64,000 nucleotides of DNA from Alcanivorax sp. (GCF_017794965.1 NZ_CP051240.1:62001-126000); one strand, 5' to 3'. Positions 24,462 through 34,300 are shown, counted from the first letter of the stretch. Notes: generated from the sequence alone by a model not told the origin. Translations and numbers: made by a program.

Positions 24462-24926
24462 GTGGACGATACCGTGAAACAGGATCTGTGGCGTTATGCG
24501 CTACTACGCTGGCAGGACCGGGCCTTCGAGCAGGCTTGCCTGCGCCTGCAGGATGACTACCAGGTGCCGGTGTCCCTGTTGTTGTGCGGTCTTTGGCTCG
24601 CCGAGGCGGGCAAGCAGCCGGATGCCATTATCGGCCGGCGCATGGCCGAGGTGGCGCAACAATTCGAAACCGACTATCTGCGCCCCCTGCGTAGCGTGCG
24701 TCGCAAGGCCGCAGATGACGCCCGTCTTCCCGAGTTCAAACGCCAGATCCAGCAGGTGGAGCTGGAGGGCGAGCGCTGGTTGCTCACCACGTTGCCTGGC
24801 ATGTGTGACAACCTGCTGCCGGCAGGCCGGCCGGTGGATGCCATGGGGTGGTTGCTGGTGCTGGTGCCGGAGGTGGCGCAATGTGAAGGGCTGCAGAAAA
24901 CCCTTGGCGAGCTAGTGGCACTGTAG
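24462..24926 (+). CDS. TIGR02444 family protein
   Basis: A 154-residue soluble helical protein starting VDDTVKQDLWRYALLRWQDRAFEQACLRLQDDYQVPVSLLLCGLWLAEAG, the TIGR02444 signature. The function is unknown. GTG at 24462 is preceded by GGGGGAA. The Cys and paired Trp near the N-terminal helices are conserved family features as I remember them. Its TAG stop is the first part of the GTAGGAG head of a REP-type hairpin, so the repeat starts inside the stop codon. Confidence 0.8.
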   Translation: MDDTVKQDLWRYALLRWQDRAFEQACLRLQDDYQVPVSLLLCGLWLAEAGKQPDAIIGRRMAEVAQQFETDYLRPLRSVRRKAADDARLPEFKRQIQQVELEGERWLLTTLPGMCDNLLPAGRPVDAMGWLLVLVPEVAQCEGLQKTLGELVAL

Positions 24927-24998
24927 GAGTACCTCTTGAGGTGCGAACAAATCCGTTACTCGTTAGCACCCGGTTCGCACCTCAAGAGGTACTCCTAC
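24923..24998. repeat. REPIN-type hairpin, perfect 26-bp arms (CCTCTTGAGG variant)
   Basis: Arms 24923-24948 and 24973-24998 are exact inverted repeats that start GTAGGAG and end in GCGAAC. Within each arm is the small palindrome CCTCTTGAGG. It shares head and tail with the hairpins at 34641, 34967, 43471 and 60699 but not the palindrome. Confidence 0.85.
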
Positions 24999-25077
24999 AG
25001 TATCTGCCTCATGCCGCTTTTGAATTTTCAACGTCCCCCTGCCATCCTTCGCTTCCACGTTTCGCCCGGATAGCCCC

Positions 25078-26352
25078 ATGACCACCGATCTTGATTTCGA
25101 CCGTGACCATCTCTGGCACCCCTATACCTCCACGTCAAAGCCGTTGCCTACCTACCCGGTGGCCAGCGCCAGCGGGGTGCGGCTGACCCTGGAGGATGGG
25201 CGTGAGCTGGTGGACGGCATGTCGTCCTGGTGGGCGGCGGTACATGGCTATAATCACCCGGTGCTGAACCAGGCCGCAAAGGACCAGATCGATCGTATGG
25301 CCCATGTGATGTTCGGCGGCCTTACCCATGAACCGGCGGTGGAGCTGGGTAAAAAGTTGGTGGCACTGACGCCGCAACCGCTACAAAAAGTGTTTCTGGC
25401 AGACAGTGGCTCGGTGTCCGTGGAAGTGGCGATCAAGATGGCTCTGCAGTTCTGGCTCAGCCAGGGCTATCAGGGCAAGGACAAGCTGTTGGCCCTGCGC
25501 AACGGCTATCACGGTGACACCTTCGGTGCCATGGCAGCCTGTGATCCGGTCAATGGCATGCATTCCCTGTTCAGTGGCGTGCTGGCGCAGCATCACTTTG
25601 CCCCGGCACCGCGGAGCCCGTTCCAGGGACCGCTGGACCCGGCGGATGTGGCGGCCTTGCGTGAGCAGCTGGAGCAGCACGGTGACGAGATTGCGGCGGT
25701 GATTCTGGAACCCGTGGTACAGGGCGCCGGTGGTATGCGCATCTATAGCCCGGAGTACCTCAAGGCGGTACGCGATCTGTGTGATGAATTCAGTGTGCTG
25801 TTGATCTTCGACGAGATCGCCACCGGCTTCGGCCGCACCGGCAAGCTGTTTGCCCTGGAGCATGCTGATGTCTGTCCCGACATTCTCTGTCTTGGCAAGG
25901 CCATTACGGGGGGCTACATGACCCTGGCGGCGGCGTTGTGTACCGACAGGGTGGCTGCGGGTATCTGTGACGGTGAGGCCGGGGTACTGATGCATGGTCC
26001 CACTTTCATGGGCAATCCACTGGCCTGCGCGGTGGCCAACGCCAGTATCCAGTTGTTGCTCGACTCGGACTGGCAAGGACGTGTCGCCGCCATCGAGAAA
26101 CAGCTGAGCGAGCAACTGTTGCCGTTGAAATCGCTGGATAGCGTGGAAGACACCCGGGTGCTGGGCGCTATTGGTGTGATGGAAATGAAAACGCCGGTAG
26201 CCATGGAGGAGGTCCAGAAAACCTTCGTGGAGCAGGGGGTGTGGATTCGCCCATTCGGGAAGCTGGTCTACATCATGCCGCCGTTCGTGATCGAGCCCGA
26301 AGACCTGAGCAAACTCATCGCCGCCATGAGAGATCTGGCAGAGCGGAGCTGA
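25078..26352 (+). CDS. bioA: Adenosylmethionine-8-amino-7-oxononanoate aminotransferase
   Basis: BioA converts 8-amino-7-oxononanoate to 7,8-diaminononanoate in biotin synthesis, using S-adenosylmethionine as amino donor and PLP. The 424-residue protein begins DRDHLWHPYTSTSKPLP and contains SSWWAAVHGYNHP, RNGYHGDTFGAMA, FDEIATGFGRTG with Asp245 that binds the PLP ring, and the Schiff-base Lys274 in CLGKAITGGY, the same number as in E. coli. GPTFMGNPLACA is the typical C-domain motif. It is not next to other bio genes. A heptad array and composite repeat follow the stop directly. Confidence 0.93.
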   Translation: MTTDLDFDRDHLWHPYTSTSKPLPTYPVASASGVRLTLEDGRELVDGMSSWWAAVHGYNHPVLNQAAKDQIDRMAHVMFGGLTHEPAVELGKKLVALTPQPLQKVFLADSGSVSVEVAIKMALQFWLSQGYQGKDKLLALRNGYHGDTFGAMAACDPVNGMHSLFSGVLAQHHFAPAPRSPFQGPLDPADVAALREQLEQHGDEIAAVILEPVVQGAGGMRIYSPEYLKAVRDLCDEFSVLLIFDEIATGFGRTGKLFALEHADVCPDILCLGKAITGGYMTLAAALCTDRVAAGICDGEAGVLMHGPTFMGNPLACAVANASIQLLLDSDWQGRVAAIEKQLSEQLLPLKSLDSVEDTRVLGAIGVMEMKTPVAMEEVQKTFVEQGVWIRPFGKLVYIMPPFVIEPEDLSKLIAAMRDLAERS

Positions 26353-26573
26353 CAGCTACAAGCTACGCTTGATTGAAAAGGCGAACCCCAAATAGTTCCC
26401 GGGTTTTCAGGCTTTCTACGAAGCCGCTGTAGGAGCGAGCCTGCTCGCGATCCGAGCCCAAGCGAGGTAAGGATTCCAGAAACGTTTTTGCCTTTCGACA
26501 CTCGCTACTCGAACCTCGACACTCATCCCTTGCCAAGTCTTGTATCGCTTGCAGGCAAGCGCCCACAAAAGGC
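26352..26573. repeat. Composite repeat: ACAAGCT heptads, REP head, CGACACT heptads, REP tail
   Basis: Order: heptads gacagct, acaagct, acgcttg (26352-26370); a spacer; gctgtaggagcgagcctgct with cgcgatccgagcc at 26428-26460; aagcgaggtaaggatt; a heptad run tttcgac, actcgct, actcgaa, cctcgac, actcat (26493-26525); and an inverted REP half cgcttgcaggcaagcgccca ending near 26573. The whole arrangement recurs at 36514-36837. Confidence 0.75.
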
Positions 26574-26588
26574 CGCAACGCGGCCTTC

Positions 26589-26634
26589 GCGTGTTGCCTG
26601 TTGCGTGAAGCGTGCGGCGTCACCTGTTGCGTCT
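26589..26634 (-). repeat. GCAACAC-family heptad array after the ParA-like gene
   Basis: On the minus strand it begins 2 nt after the ParA-like stop and carries 7-nt units such as gcaacag, gtgacgc, gcttcac, gcaacac. Related arrays are at 28880 and 34899. Confidence 0.65.
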
Positions 26635-26635
26635 C

Positions 26636-27379
26636 TTATCGAAACCCCGGCATGGCCTGAATCAGGTGCCGCTGCACTTCCAGCCATTCTCCGATCAGGC
26701 GCCAGTGCTGCTTGTCATCCAGATGGCGTGAAACGGAAGCATCCATGATGCCTTCGCCGTGGGTCATGGCTTGCACGTACTGTTGTGTATCGCGCAGGGT
26801 TACCAGATAGGGAATCTTCAGGCTGGCCAGAAACTGGCGCAGGGATTCATACATGCGGGTGCGGGTACGCACCCGGTTGGCGATCACCGCCAGTCGCCGA
26901 GGCCGGCGTCGATAACTGGGGGTGAGCATCACGTTCTGCAGGAAACGGGTGGTGGCCCGAATATCGATGGGGCTGGGGAGTACCGGAACCAGTACGATCT
27001 GCGACAGGCGCATCAGATGATCCAGCTGGTGAGCATCCAGCCCGGCCGGGGAATCGATGATGACGACCTCGCCGGCCTGGTCCAGTCGCTGTTGCAGGCG
27101 TCCCAGGGACAAAGGTTCTCCCGCCGGCCAACCGAGGCCATGGATGTAGTCGGTCAGGCGAAGCTTCAGCCATTGCAGGGCGGATTGCTGGGGATCCAGA
27201 TCCATCAGGGTGACATGCCGGCCAAGCGCTTCGTAATAGCAGGCCAGGTTGGTGGAAATGGTGGTCTTGCCGCATCCCCCCTTGCTGTTGGCAACCAGAA
27301 TAACAGTGCGCTTGGCCCCAGAAGAGGCTTGGGGAAAGCGTGTTGCGCGATTTGTCGTTCCGTTCTGTGCGCTATTCAT
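26636..27379 (-). CDS. Solo ParA/MinD-type ATPase
   Basis: A 247-residue deviant Walker ATPase: ILVANSKGGCGKTTISTNLA (Walker A, with the first signature Lys), TLMDLDPQQSALQWLKLR, and VVIIDSPAGLDAHQLDHLMRLSQIVLVPVLPSPIDIRAT (Walker B region). No ParB gene is next to it, so it is not a chromosome segregation pair; positioning of another cargo is more likely. A run of basic residues (SYRRRPRRLAVIANRVRTRTRMYE) could bind DNA or membrane. I chose ATG at 27379; a TTG 15 nt upstream is possible and no strong ribosome-binding site separates them. Confidence 0.8.
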   Translation of the reverse strand: MNSAQNGTTNRATRFPQASSGAKRTVILVANSKGGCGKTTISTNLACYYEALGRHVTLMDLDPQQSALQWLKLRLTDYIHGLGWPAGEPLSLGRLQQRLDQAGEVVIIDSPAGLDAHQLDHLMRLSQIVLVPVLPSPIDIRATTRFLQNVMLTPSYRRRPRRLAVIANRVRTRTRMYESLRQFLASLKIPYLVTLRDTQQYVQAMTHGEGIMDASVSRHLDDKQHWRLIGEWLEVQRHLIQAMPGFR

Positions 27380-27576
27380 GCCGTGGGTTGCCAAATATTT
27401 CGTATGATTCTACCCCTCGTGCCAGGGGATGCACATGCAGTGATAGAAAGAGTGACCCCGCTCACAAACCACCACAGTACCCCATTTGTTATGAAAGTGG
27501 TGTAAATTGTGAGGCGATTTGCCATCACCGGGGAACCTTCAGTGGTTTTCCTGTCTTAACTGGGGATGAAAGCGTC

Positions 27577-27855
27577 ATGCGTTATTTCCTGATTCTGCTG
27601 GTGTTGATTGCCGCTGTTGTAGCTGCGCTGTTCTTCGTGCCATTGGAGAACGGCAAGCCTCTGCTCAATTGGCAACAGGTTGAAGACAACTGGCAGGACC
27701 CAGACCAGTTGCTGGACGGTGGAGTGGAAAGTTTGGTCAATAAATCGGAACAAACCACACTCTTCCGCTGGCGTGACCCGCAGGGAAACTGGCAGTATGG
27801 CCAGATTCCGCCCCCGGGGGTAGACGCAGAAGAGATGACAATCCAGGCCCGATGA
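27577..27855 (+). CDS. Small membrane-anchored DUF4124-like protein
   Basis: A 92-residue protein with one N-terminal helix (MRYFLILLVLIAAVVAALFFVPL) and a short periplasmic domain. The segment TTLFRWRDPQGNWQYGQIPPPGV is the DUF4124 pattern, a small beta-hairpin unit often found in envelope proteins. ATG at 27577 is preceded by GGGGATGA. The upstream 198 bp shared with the ParA-like gene must contain both promoters. The function is unknown, and the assignment to DUF4124 rests on a short match. Confidence 0.65.
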   Translation: MRYFLILLVLIAAVVAALFFVPLENGKPLLNWQQVEDNWQDPDQLLDGGVESLVNKSEQTTLFRWRDPQGNWQYGQIPPPGVDAEEMTIQAR

Positions 27856-27917
27856 TCGTTTTTCAGTCCGGCCTGGGGGAATGAATACACAATAAGATGA
27901 GTCCATTTGGAGGCAGA

Positions 27918-28655
27918 ATGAAGAAGTTGGGAATCGTGCTGGCAGGTACCGTACTGCTGGCGGCCTGTGGCCAGGAAAAAGCCGAGCTGGACACTGACAA
28001 CCAGAAAGGCTCCTACGCGCTGGGCTTTGTGAGTGCAGAGCAGATGCAGCAGCTGGGTGTGCTGGACAAGGAGGCTTTCATTGCCGGTCTCAAGGATGGC
28101 CTGCAGGAAAATCCGCAAGGCGAGCTGACCGACGAAGAAATGCAGGCTGCCCTGCAGGCATTCCAGCAGCGCGTAATGGAAGCGCAGCAGGAAAAAATGA
28201 AGGAAGCCATGGAGCAGCAGCAGAAAGACATGGAAGAAGCGGGCGCCAAGAACAAGGAAGAGGGCGCGGCTTTTCTGGAAGAGAACGCCCAGCGTGACGG
28301 TGTGACCGTGACCGAAAGTGGTCTCCAGTATGAAGTGCTGACTGCCGGTGAAGAGGGTGCCCGGTCTCCGACCCTGGAAGACACCGTGGAAGTGCACTAC
28401 CACGGCACCCTGCCCGATGGCACCGTATTCGACAGCTCCGTAGAGCGTGGCCAGCCGGCCTCCTTCGGTCTCAAGCAGATCGTCAAGGGTTGGCAGGAAG
28501 CTCTGCCCATGATGAAGGAAGGTGACAAGTGGAAGATCGTGCTGCCGCCGGAACTGGGTTACGGCGAGCAGGGCGCAGGCCCGGGCAGCGACATCGGCCC
28601 GAACCAGGTGCTGATTTTTGAAATCGAGCTGCTGGACGTGAAAGGCGACGAGTAA
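27918..28655 (+). CDS. FKBP-type peptidyl-prolyl isomerase, lipoprotein
   Basis: A 245-residue FkpA/Mip-like folding catalyst anchored in the envelope. Signal peptide with lipobox LAAC (Cys17); N-terminal dimerisation domain (about 30-120) with a long glutamine/glutamate-rich helix; FKBP domain from about 135 (VTESGLQYEVLTAGEEG, DTVEVHYHGTLPDGTVFDSS, FGLKQIVKGWQEALPMMKEGDKWKIVLPPELGYGEQG). Active-site residues Tyr, Asp, Trp and Tyr of the FKBP fold are visible. GGAGG sits 5 nt before the chosen ATG. A strong terminator follows. Confidence 0.9.
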   Translation: MKKLGIVLAGTVLLAACGQEKAELDTDNQKGSYALGFVSAEQMQQLGVLDKEAFIAGLKDGLQENPQGELTDEEMQAALQAFQQRVMEAQQEKMKEAMEQQQKDMEEAGAKNKEEGAAFLEENAQRDGVTVTESGLQYEVLTAGEEGARSPTLEDTVEVHYHGTLPDGTVFDSSVERGQPASFGLKQIVKGWQEALPMMKEGDKWKIVLPPELGYGEQGAGPGSDIGPNQVLIFEIELLDVKGDE

Positions 28656-28664
28656 TCTCGCCGT

Positions 28665-28717
28665 TTCACCCATAAAAAAAGGGCGCCTTGAAAGGCGCCC
28701 TTTTTTTATGGGTGAAA
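28665..28717. terminator. Bidirectional terminator of the FKBP gene
   Basis: GGGCGCC/GGCGCCC stem with an A7 tract before and a T7 tract after, extended outward by cacccat/atgggtg. It can terminate on both strands. Confidence 0.92.
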
Positions 28718-28725
28718 ACGGCCGC

Positions 28726-28754
28726 CAGACGCTGGATGCCAGACGCCTGACGCT
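28726..28754 (+). repeat. CAGACGC-type heptad array
   Basis: Four 7-nt units: cagacgc, tggatgc, cagacgc, ctgacgc. It lies directly after the FKBP terminator, in the same polarity relative to that gene as the arrays at 22409 and 34555. Confidence 0.7.
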
Positions 28755-28788
28755 AAAAGCCGAAACCAAAACCGGGAGAGCTGGGTTG

Positions 28789-28912
28789 TGGGAGCGTGCC
28801 TGCACGCGAATCCTGTTGGTGACGTCAAGCCCTTCGCGTGCAAGCACGCTTGTATGGTTTCCCGGCGCGGGTGTGGCCTTTGCGTGATGCGTGTTGCAGC
28901 CGCAGAGCGGCC
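28789..28912. repeat. REPIN-type hairpin (CGTGCctGCACG variant) and GCAACAC heptads
   Basis: Arm one starts gtgggagcgtgcctgcacgc followed by gaat; arm two is ttcgcgtgcaagcacgcttg with a degraded head. It is followed at 28880-28912 by heptads ttgcgtg, atgcgtg, ttgcagc, read on the minus strand as gcaacacgcatcacgc. Confidence 0.7.
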
Positions 28913-28920
28913 TTCAAGCG

Positions 28921-28948
28921 GCAAAAAAAACCGGCCAGAAGGCCGGTT
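28921..28948 (-). terminator. Terminator of the 130-residue secreted protein gene
   Basis: On the minus strand AACCGGCC...GGCCGG is followed by eight T residues, 25 nt after the gene's stop. Confidence 0.88.
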
Positions 28949-28973
28949 CAAACGAGGAAATTCAGTTCCGTAT

Positions 28974-29366
28974 TCAGTCGTGCCAGCCACTCACCTTGCC
29001 GGAGCAGACCCAGTCCTTGGAGGCTTTGGTGACACCAACCCAGTTATAGCTGTATCGGCCATTGGCCTTGTAGGTGCTCCATGACTTGGTGCTGCCGGCT
29101 GAAATGCCGGAAGCGCCACAATCCTCAGAACCGGAATTGCGCTCGTTGCAGAACCGCGCGTAGATGCGGTGACTGCAGACATTGCGGTAGGTGACGATGA
29201 ACTTGCCATCGGTGTAAGTGCTCCATTTGGCGTCTGCCACCACCATGCAGGGCCCGCCGGTAGAGGTAAGGCCGTCCCAGCAGGTATCGCTGTCCACCGA
29301 AGAAGAGTAATCCGCCACTGCCAGCTGTGAAGACAGCAGGATGGCCATTCCCAGTACCTTTTTCAT
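28974..29366 (-). CDS. Small secreted Cys-containing protein of unknown function
   Basis: A 130-residue product with a clean signal peptide (MKKVLGMAILLSSQLAVA). The mature part is about 112 residues, polar and Ser/Gly/Trp/Tyr-rich, with six cysteines that could form three disulfides (DTCWDG, GGPCMV, NVCSHR, RFCNER, EDCGAS, WVCSG). I do not recognise a family. It has its own terminator and no operon partner. Small secreted disulfide proteins can be enzyme inhibitors, toxins or surface binders; nothing here chooses between these. Confidence 0.75.
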   Translation of the reverse strand: MKKVLGMAILLSSQLAVADYSSSVDSDTCWDGLTSTGGPCMVVADAKWSTYTDGKFIVTYRNVCSHRIYARFCNERNSGSEDCGASGISAGSTKSWSTYKANGRYSYNWVGVTKASKDWVCSGKVSGWHD

Positions 29367-29471
29367 AGTTTGCTCCCGTTGCGTTTCATTCCCTGCCAGA
29401 CAGGTTAGCGAAGCCGCGGGGCGAGCGCGTCACCCAAATGAGGTATGTGATGCAATGGTGAGTGCTGTTGG

Positions 29472-30116
29472 TCAGTCCTGGCGTTCAGGGCCATTGGCGC
29501 GCAGGAACATGTCCACGGCGCGCTCTACATGGGGCTGGGCTTCAATGGCGGTCATGGGCTCACGGATGCCGATCAGGGTACGCATATGCTCGCAGCCCTG
29601 GAGCAGGGAAAAGAAACTCTCCGCAGCGTGCTTCGGGTCCGGGGTGGCCAGCAGGCCGGCCTCGTTGGCCCGGTTGATCAGGTTTTCCATGGCGTTGAGC
29701 GTGCGTTGCGGGCCCGCTTCGAAGAACAGGCGCGACATCTGAGGATCCTGGGTCGCCATGGCGCACATCAGCCGCTCCAGAGCCACCACTTCCTTGCTGT
29801 GGATCAGCTCCACAAAGGCCAGGCCAATGCGGGTCAGGCTGGCGCGGATGGGAATGGACACGTCCAGATCGAACAGCGGTTCCGGTAGGGTGTTGTGACA
29901 TTTCGCCTCTACCGCGGCAGAAAATAACGTTTCCTTGTCGCTGAAGTGGCTATAAACCGTAAGTTTGGAGACGCCAGCCTCCTTTGCCACCGCATCCATA
30001 CTGGTGCCGCTGAAGCCGCCACTGAGGAACAGGCGCTTGGCCGCGTCCAGAATGGCTGTGCGTTTGGCGGGGTCCTTGGGGCGGCCGCGGTTGGCCGCGG
30101 CGACAGAAGTGCTCAT
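29472..30116 (-). CDS. TetR/AcrR family repressor of the adjacent RND pump
   Basis: A 214-residue TetR-type repressor. The DNA-binding domain covers about residues 16-62 (KRTAILDAAKRLFLSGGFSGTSMDAVAKEAGVSKLTVYSHFSDKETLFSAAV), followed by an AefR-like C-terminal ligand domain. It is divergent from the RND pump genes, with palindromes between the two starts, so it probably represses the pump and itself until a ligand binds. The N-terminal GRPKDPAKR is typical. Confidence 0.9.
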   Translation of the reverse strand: MSTSVAAANRGRPKDPAKRTAILDAAKRLFLSGGFSGTSMDAVAKEAGVSKLTVYSHFSDKETLFSAAVEAKCHNTLPEPLFDLDVSIPIRASLTRIGLAFVELIHSKEVVALERLMCAMATQDPQMSRLFFEAGPQRTLNAMENLINRANEAGLLATPDPKHAAESFFSLLQGCEHMRTLIGIREPMTAIEAQPHVERAVDMFLRANGPERQD

Positions 30117-30142
30117 AATTTCAATACTGGACGGTTCAGTTT

Positions 30143-30170
30143 AGTAAATTTACTATACCGGTCAGTATAG
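30143..30170. promoter_or_regulatory. Probable TetR operator between repressor and RND pump
   Basis: Two overlapping palindromes: AGTAAATTTACT (30143-30154) and CTATA-ccggtcag-TATAG (30153-30170). They lie in the 89-bp divergent gap, 27 nt from the repressor start and 36 nt from the pump start. Confidence 0.7.
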
Positions 30171-30205
30171 CATACCGGCAATAGCCGGTGACTGAGGGTG
30201 CTCAC

Positions 30206-31372
30206 ATGTTGCGTAACACCGTTTTCCCTGGCCTGCTGGCCGGTTTGTTGGCTTTACAGGGCTGTTCCGATGGGGACGCCAACCACAACGAGATTCCACG
30301 TCCGGCGCTGGTGACCCAGCCGTTATCGGCCAATGTGGGGCAGGATGTGTTCCCGGGCGAAATCCGGGCACGTTATGAGCCCCAGTTGGGCTTCCGCATT
30401 GGTGGCAAGATCAGCCAGCGGCAGGTGGATGTGGGTGACAGGGTCAGTAAGGGCACCAGTCTGGCCAAGCTGGATACCGACGATGTGCGCTTGCAGCTGG
30501 ATGCGGCCCGGGCCCAGTTTGCCTCTGCCCAGGCGGATCACAAGTTAGCCAAAAGCGAGCTGGAGCGCTATCGCGAATTGTTGGAGCGCAAAGTGATCAG
30601 CCGGTCCCAGTTTGATTCTTTCGAAAGCCGCTTTGATGCCAGTACCGCCCAGCTGCGTCAGGCTCGTGCCAATCTGAATGTGGCTCGCAATCAGGCGGAC
30701 TACGCCTCTCTCAAGGCCCCTCGTGACGGTGTGATTGCCCAGCGCCTGGCGGAAGCCGGGCAGGTAGTGGCTGCCGGGCAGACGGTCTTTGTGCTGGCTG
30801 CCGATGGTGACCGTGAAGTGCGCATTGATCTGCCGGAGCAGGACGTGGGCCGGTTTACCATTGGCATGGCGGTGGCCATCGAGCTGTGGTCCCGTCCGGG
30901 GCAGGTCTTCCCCGGCCACCTGCGGGAGCTGTCGCCTGCGGCGGACCCCCGTTCGCGAACTTATGAAGCGCGGGTCGCGTTCGACAACGACCAGGTCGGT
31001 GCGGAGCTTGGTCAGTCTGCCCGGGTGTTTGTCAGCGGGGCAGAGAATGACGTGCTCAGCATTCCTCTCTCCGCCCTGACCGCGGAAGAAGACGCCACCT
31101 ATGTGTGGGTGGTGAATCCGGACAACAGCACCCTGGTAAAAACCCCGGTGGAAGTGGGCCCTTACCAGGAGCAGGTGGTGCCGGTGGTGTCCGGCTTGCA
31201 GGCCGATGACTGGATTGTGGCCGCTGGCACTCATCTGGTGCGCAATGGCCAGATGGTGATTCCCGTAGATCGCCAGAACCGTCAGGTGGAACTCACCGCG
31301 ACCGCAGAGGCGCCGCGGCAGGAACAAGCCCCGGCCGAGCCGGCGGATGACGCTGTCGACCAGGGCGAATAA
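30206..31372 (+). CDS. RND efflux membrane-fusion protein (lipoprotein)
   Basis: A 388-residue periplasmic adaptor. Lipobox LQGC (Cys20) anchors it in the inner membrane. The barrel-sandwich halves flank a coiled-coil hairpin (about residues 85-155: ARAQFASAQADHKLAKSELERYRELLERKVISRSQFDSFESRF), followed by beta-barrel and membrane-proximal domains. GAGGGTG precedes the ATG at 30206. It is 12 nt upstream of the permease gene. No outer-membrane factor gene is linked, so a TolC-type protein encoded elsewhere must complete the pump. Confidence 0.9.
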   Translation: MLRNTVFPGLLAGLLALQGCSDGDANHNEIPRPALVTQPLSANVGQDVFPGEIRARYEPQLGFRIGGKISQRQVDVGDRVSKGTSLAKLDTDDVRLQLDAARAQFASAQADHKLAKSELERYRELLERKVISRSQFDSFESRFDASTAQLRQARANLNVARNQADYASLKAPRDGVIAQRLAEAGQVVAAGQTVFVLAADGDREVRIDLPEQDVGRFTIGMAVAIELWSRPGQVFPGHLRELSPAADPRSRTYEARVAFDNDQVGAELGQSARVFVSGAENDVLSIPLSALTAEEDATYVWVVNPDNSTLVKTPVEVGPYQEQVVPVVSGLQADDWIVAAGTHLVRNGQMVIPVDRQNRQVELTATAEAPRQEQAPAEPADDAVDQGE

Positions 31373-31384
31373 GGGGAACTCACC

Positions 31385-34300
31385 ATGTCGTTCAACCTGT
31401 CGGAATGGGCACTGAAAAACCGCGCGCTGGTGCTCTATGCCATGCTGTTGCTCGGTGCCATCGGGGCGATTTCCTACGCCAATCTTGGCCAGAGTGAAGA
31501 TCCGCCGTTCACCTTCAAGGTGATGACCATCAATACCCTGTGGCCCGGTGCCAGTGCCGAGGAAGTCTCCCGGCAAATCACCGAGCGTATTGAAAAGAAA
31601 TTGATGGAGACCGGTGACTTCGAACGCATCCAGTCTTACTCACGGCCGGGCCAGTCGCTGGTCATGTTCATGGCCCGGGACGAAATGCGCTCAACCGATA
31701 TCGATGATCTCTGGTACCAGGTGCGCAAGAAAGTGGGCGATATCCGCCACACCCTGCCACAGGATGTGCGTGGTCCATTTTTCAATGACGAGTTCGGTAC
31801 CACCTTCGGCAATATCTATGCGCTCACCGGCAAGGGCTTCGATTACGCCATCATGAAAGACTACGCCGACCGTTTGCAGCTAACGCTGCAACGGGTTGAC
31901 GATGTGGGCAAGGTGGAACTGATTGGCCTGCAGGATGAAAAGGTCTGGGTAGAAATATCCAACACCAAACTGGCCTCGTTGGGGATTCCCCTGGTAACGG
32001 TGCAGCAGGCACTACAGTCGCAGAATACGGTTGCCGATGCCGGTTTTTTTGAAACCCCCACCGACCGTGTACGTCTGCGCGTATCCGGCGAATTCACCAG
32101 CGTTGATGACATTCGCAATTTCCCGATTCAGGTTGACAATCGCACCCTGCGTCTGGACGACATCGCCAATGTGTACCGTGGCTTCAGTGACCCGTTCCAG
32201 CCTCGCATGCGTTTCATGGGAGAAGATGCCATTGGCATTGCGGTTTCCATGAAAGAAGGCGGGGACATTCTCCAGCTGGGTGAAAACCTGGACAAGGCGT
32301 TTTCCGAACTTCAGAAAAGCCTTCCCATTGGCATGGAGCTGCGCAAGGTCTCCGATCAGCCGGCGGCGGTGGAAGCCGGTGTGGGCGAATTCGTTCAGGT
32401 GCTGATGGAAGCGTTGGTCATCGTGCTGCTGGTGAGCTTCTTCTCGTTGGGTTGGCGCACCGGCATGGTGGTGGCGCTGTCCATTCCGCTGGTGCTGGCG
32501 ATCACCTTTGCGTCCATGAAGTATTTCGATATCGGCCTGCACAAGATTTCTCTGGGGGCACTGGTGTTGGCCCTGGGGCTGATGGTAGACGATGCCATCA
32601 TTGCGGTGGAGATGATGGCCATCAAAATGGAACAGGGCTTCAGTCGCCTCAAGGCTGCGGGGTTTGCCTGGACCAGCACCGCGTTCCCCATGCTCACCGG
32701 TACCCTGATCACCGCGGCCGGTTTCCTGCCCATTGCCACGGCAGAATCCAGCACCGGGGAATACACCCGCTCCATCTTCCAGGTGGTGACGATTTCGTTG
32801 TTGGCATCCTGGGTGGCAGCGGTGGTTTTTGTGCCGTACCTGGGGGACAAGTTGCTGCCGAGCCTGGTGCGTCATAATCGTGATGGCGAAGTACATGACC
32901 CTTACCAGAAACCGTTTTACCGCAAGTTCCGCCAATGGGTGGAGTGGTGTGTGCGTTACCGCAAAACGGTAATCGCCATTACGGTCGGCATCTTCTTTTT
33001 CTCGCTCTTCCTGTTCCGTTTTGTGCCGCAGCAATTCTTCCCGGCTTCAGGACGTCTGGAGCTGATGGTGGACCTGAAACTGGAAGAAGGGGCCTCGCTC
33101 AATGCCACCCAGGAATTGGCGTTGCGTCTGGAAAGCCAGCTTGGCGAAAACCCGCTGATTGAAAATTACGTGGGCTACATGGGAAGCGGGTCGCCCCGTT
33201 TCTATCTGTCGCTGGATCAGAAGTTGCCGGCCGCATCACAGGCACAGTTTGTGATCCTGACTCGCAATGTGGAAGAGCGGGAAGAAGTGCGCAGCTGGCT
33301 GATTCAGTTGCTCAACGATCAGTTCCCGACAGTACGTAGTCGCGTATCGCGTCTGGAGAACGGGCCGCCGGTAGGTTACCCGCTGCAATTCCGTGTTTCC
33401 GGTGAACACATTCCGCAGGTGCGCGAGTTGGCTCGCCGGGTAGCGGAAAAAGTGCGTGCCAATCCGCATACCATCAACGCGCATCTGGACTGGGAAGAGC
33501 CCAGCAAGGTGGTGCGCCTGAACGTGGACCAGGACCGAGCCCGGACCCTGGGGATCAGCACCCAGGATTTGTCGGTGGCGCTGCAGGCGTCCCTGTCCGG
33601 GGTGGTGGTGAGCCAGTTCAGGGAAGATAACGAGCTGATTAATGTGGAAGTGCGCGGCGACAGCCGTGAGCGACATGCCCTTGGGCTGCTTGGCAACCTG
33701 GCCGTACAAACGGAAAACGGGCGGGTGCCGTTGAACCAGATCGCGACACTGGAATATGGCTTTGAGGAGGGCATCATTTGGCACCGGGACCGGTTACCCA
33801 CGGTGACCATCCGTGCGGACATTGGCGACGATGCGCTGCCGGCCACGCTGGTGAACGAAATCATGCCGACCCTTGCCGCGGTGCAGGCAGACCTGCCGCC
33901 GGGTTACCTGCTGGAAGTGGGCGGCACGGTGGAAGAGTCGGCCCGTGGCCAGCAATCCGTGAATGCAGGCATGCCCCTGTTTGTACTGGTGGTGATTACC
34001 TTGTTGATGTTGCAGCTACGGAGCATGCCGTTGTCACTGATGGTCTTTGTGACTGCGCCGCTGGGGTTGATCGGCGTTACCCTTTTCCTGTTGTTGTTCC
34101 AGAAGCCGTTTGGTTTTGTGGCCATGCTTGGCACCATCGCTTTGGCGGGAATGATCATGCGTAATGCGGTGATTCTGGTGGACCAGATTGGTCAGGATAT
34201 GGCGCAGGGGCTGACCGCTTGGGATGCGATCATTGAATCCACGGTGCGCCGTTTCCGTCCCATCGTGTTGACTTCATTGACCGCTGTGCTGGCGATGATT

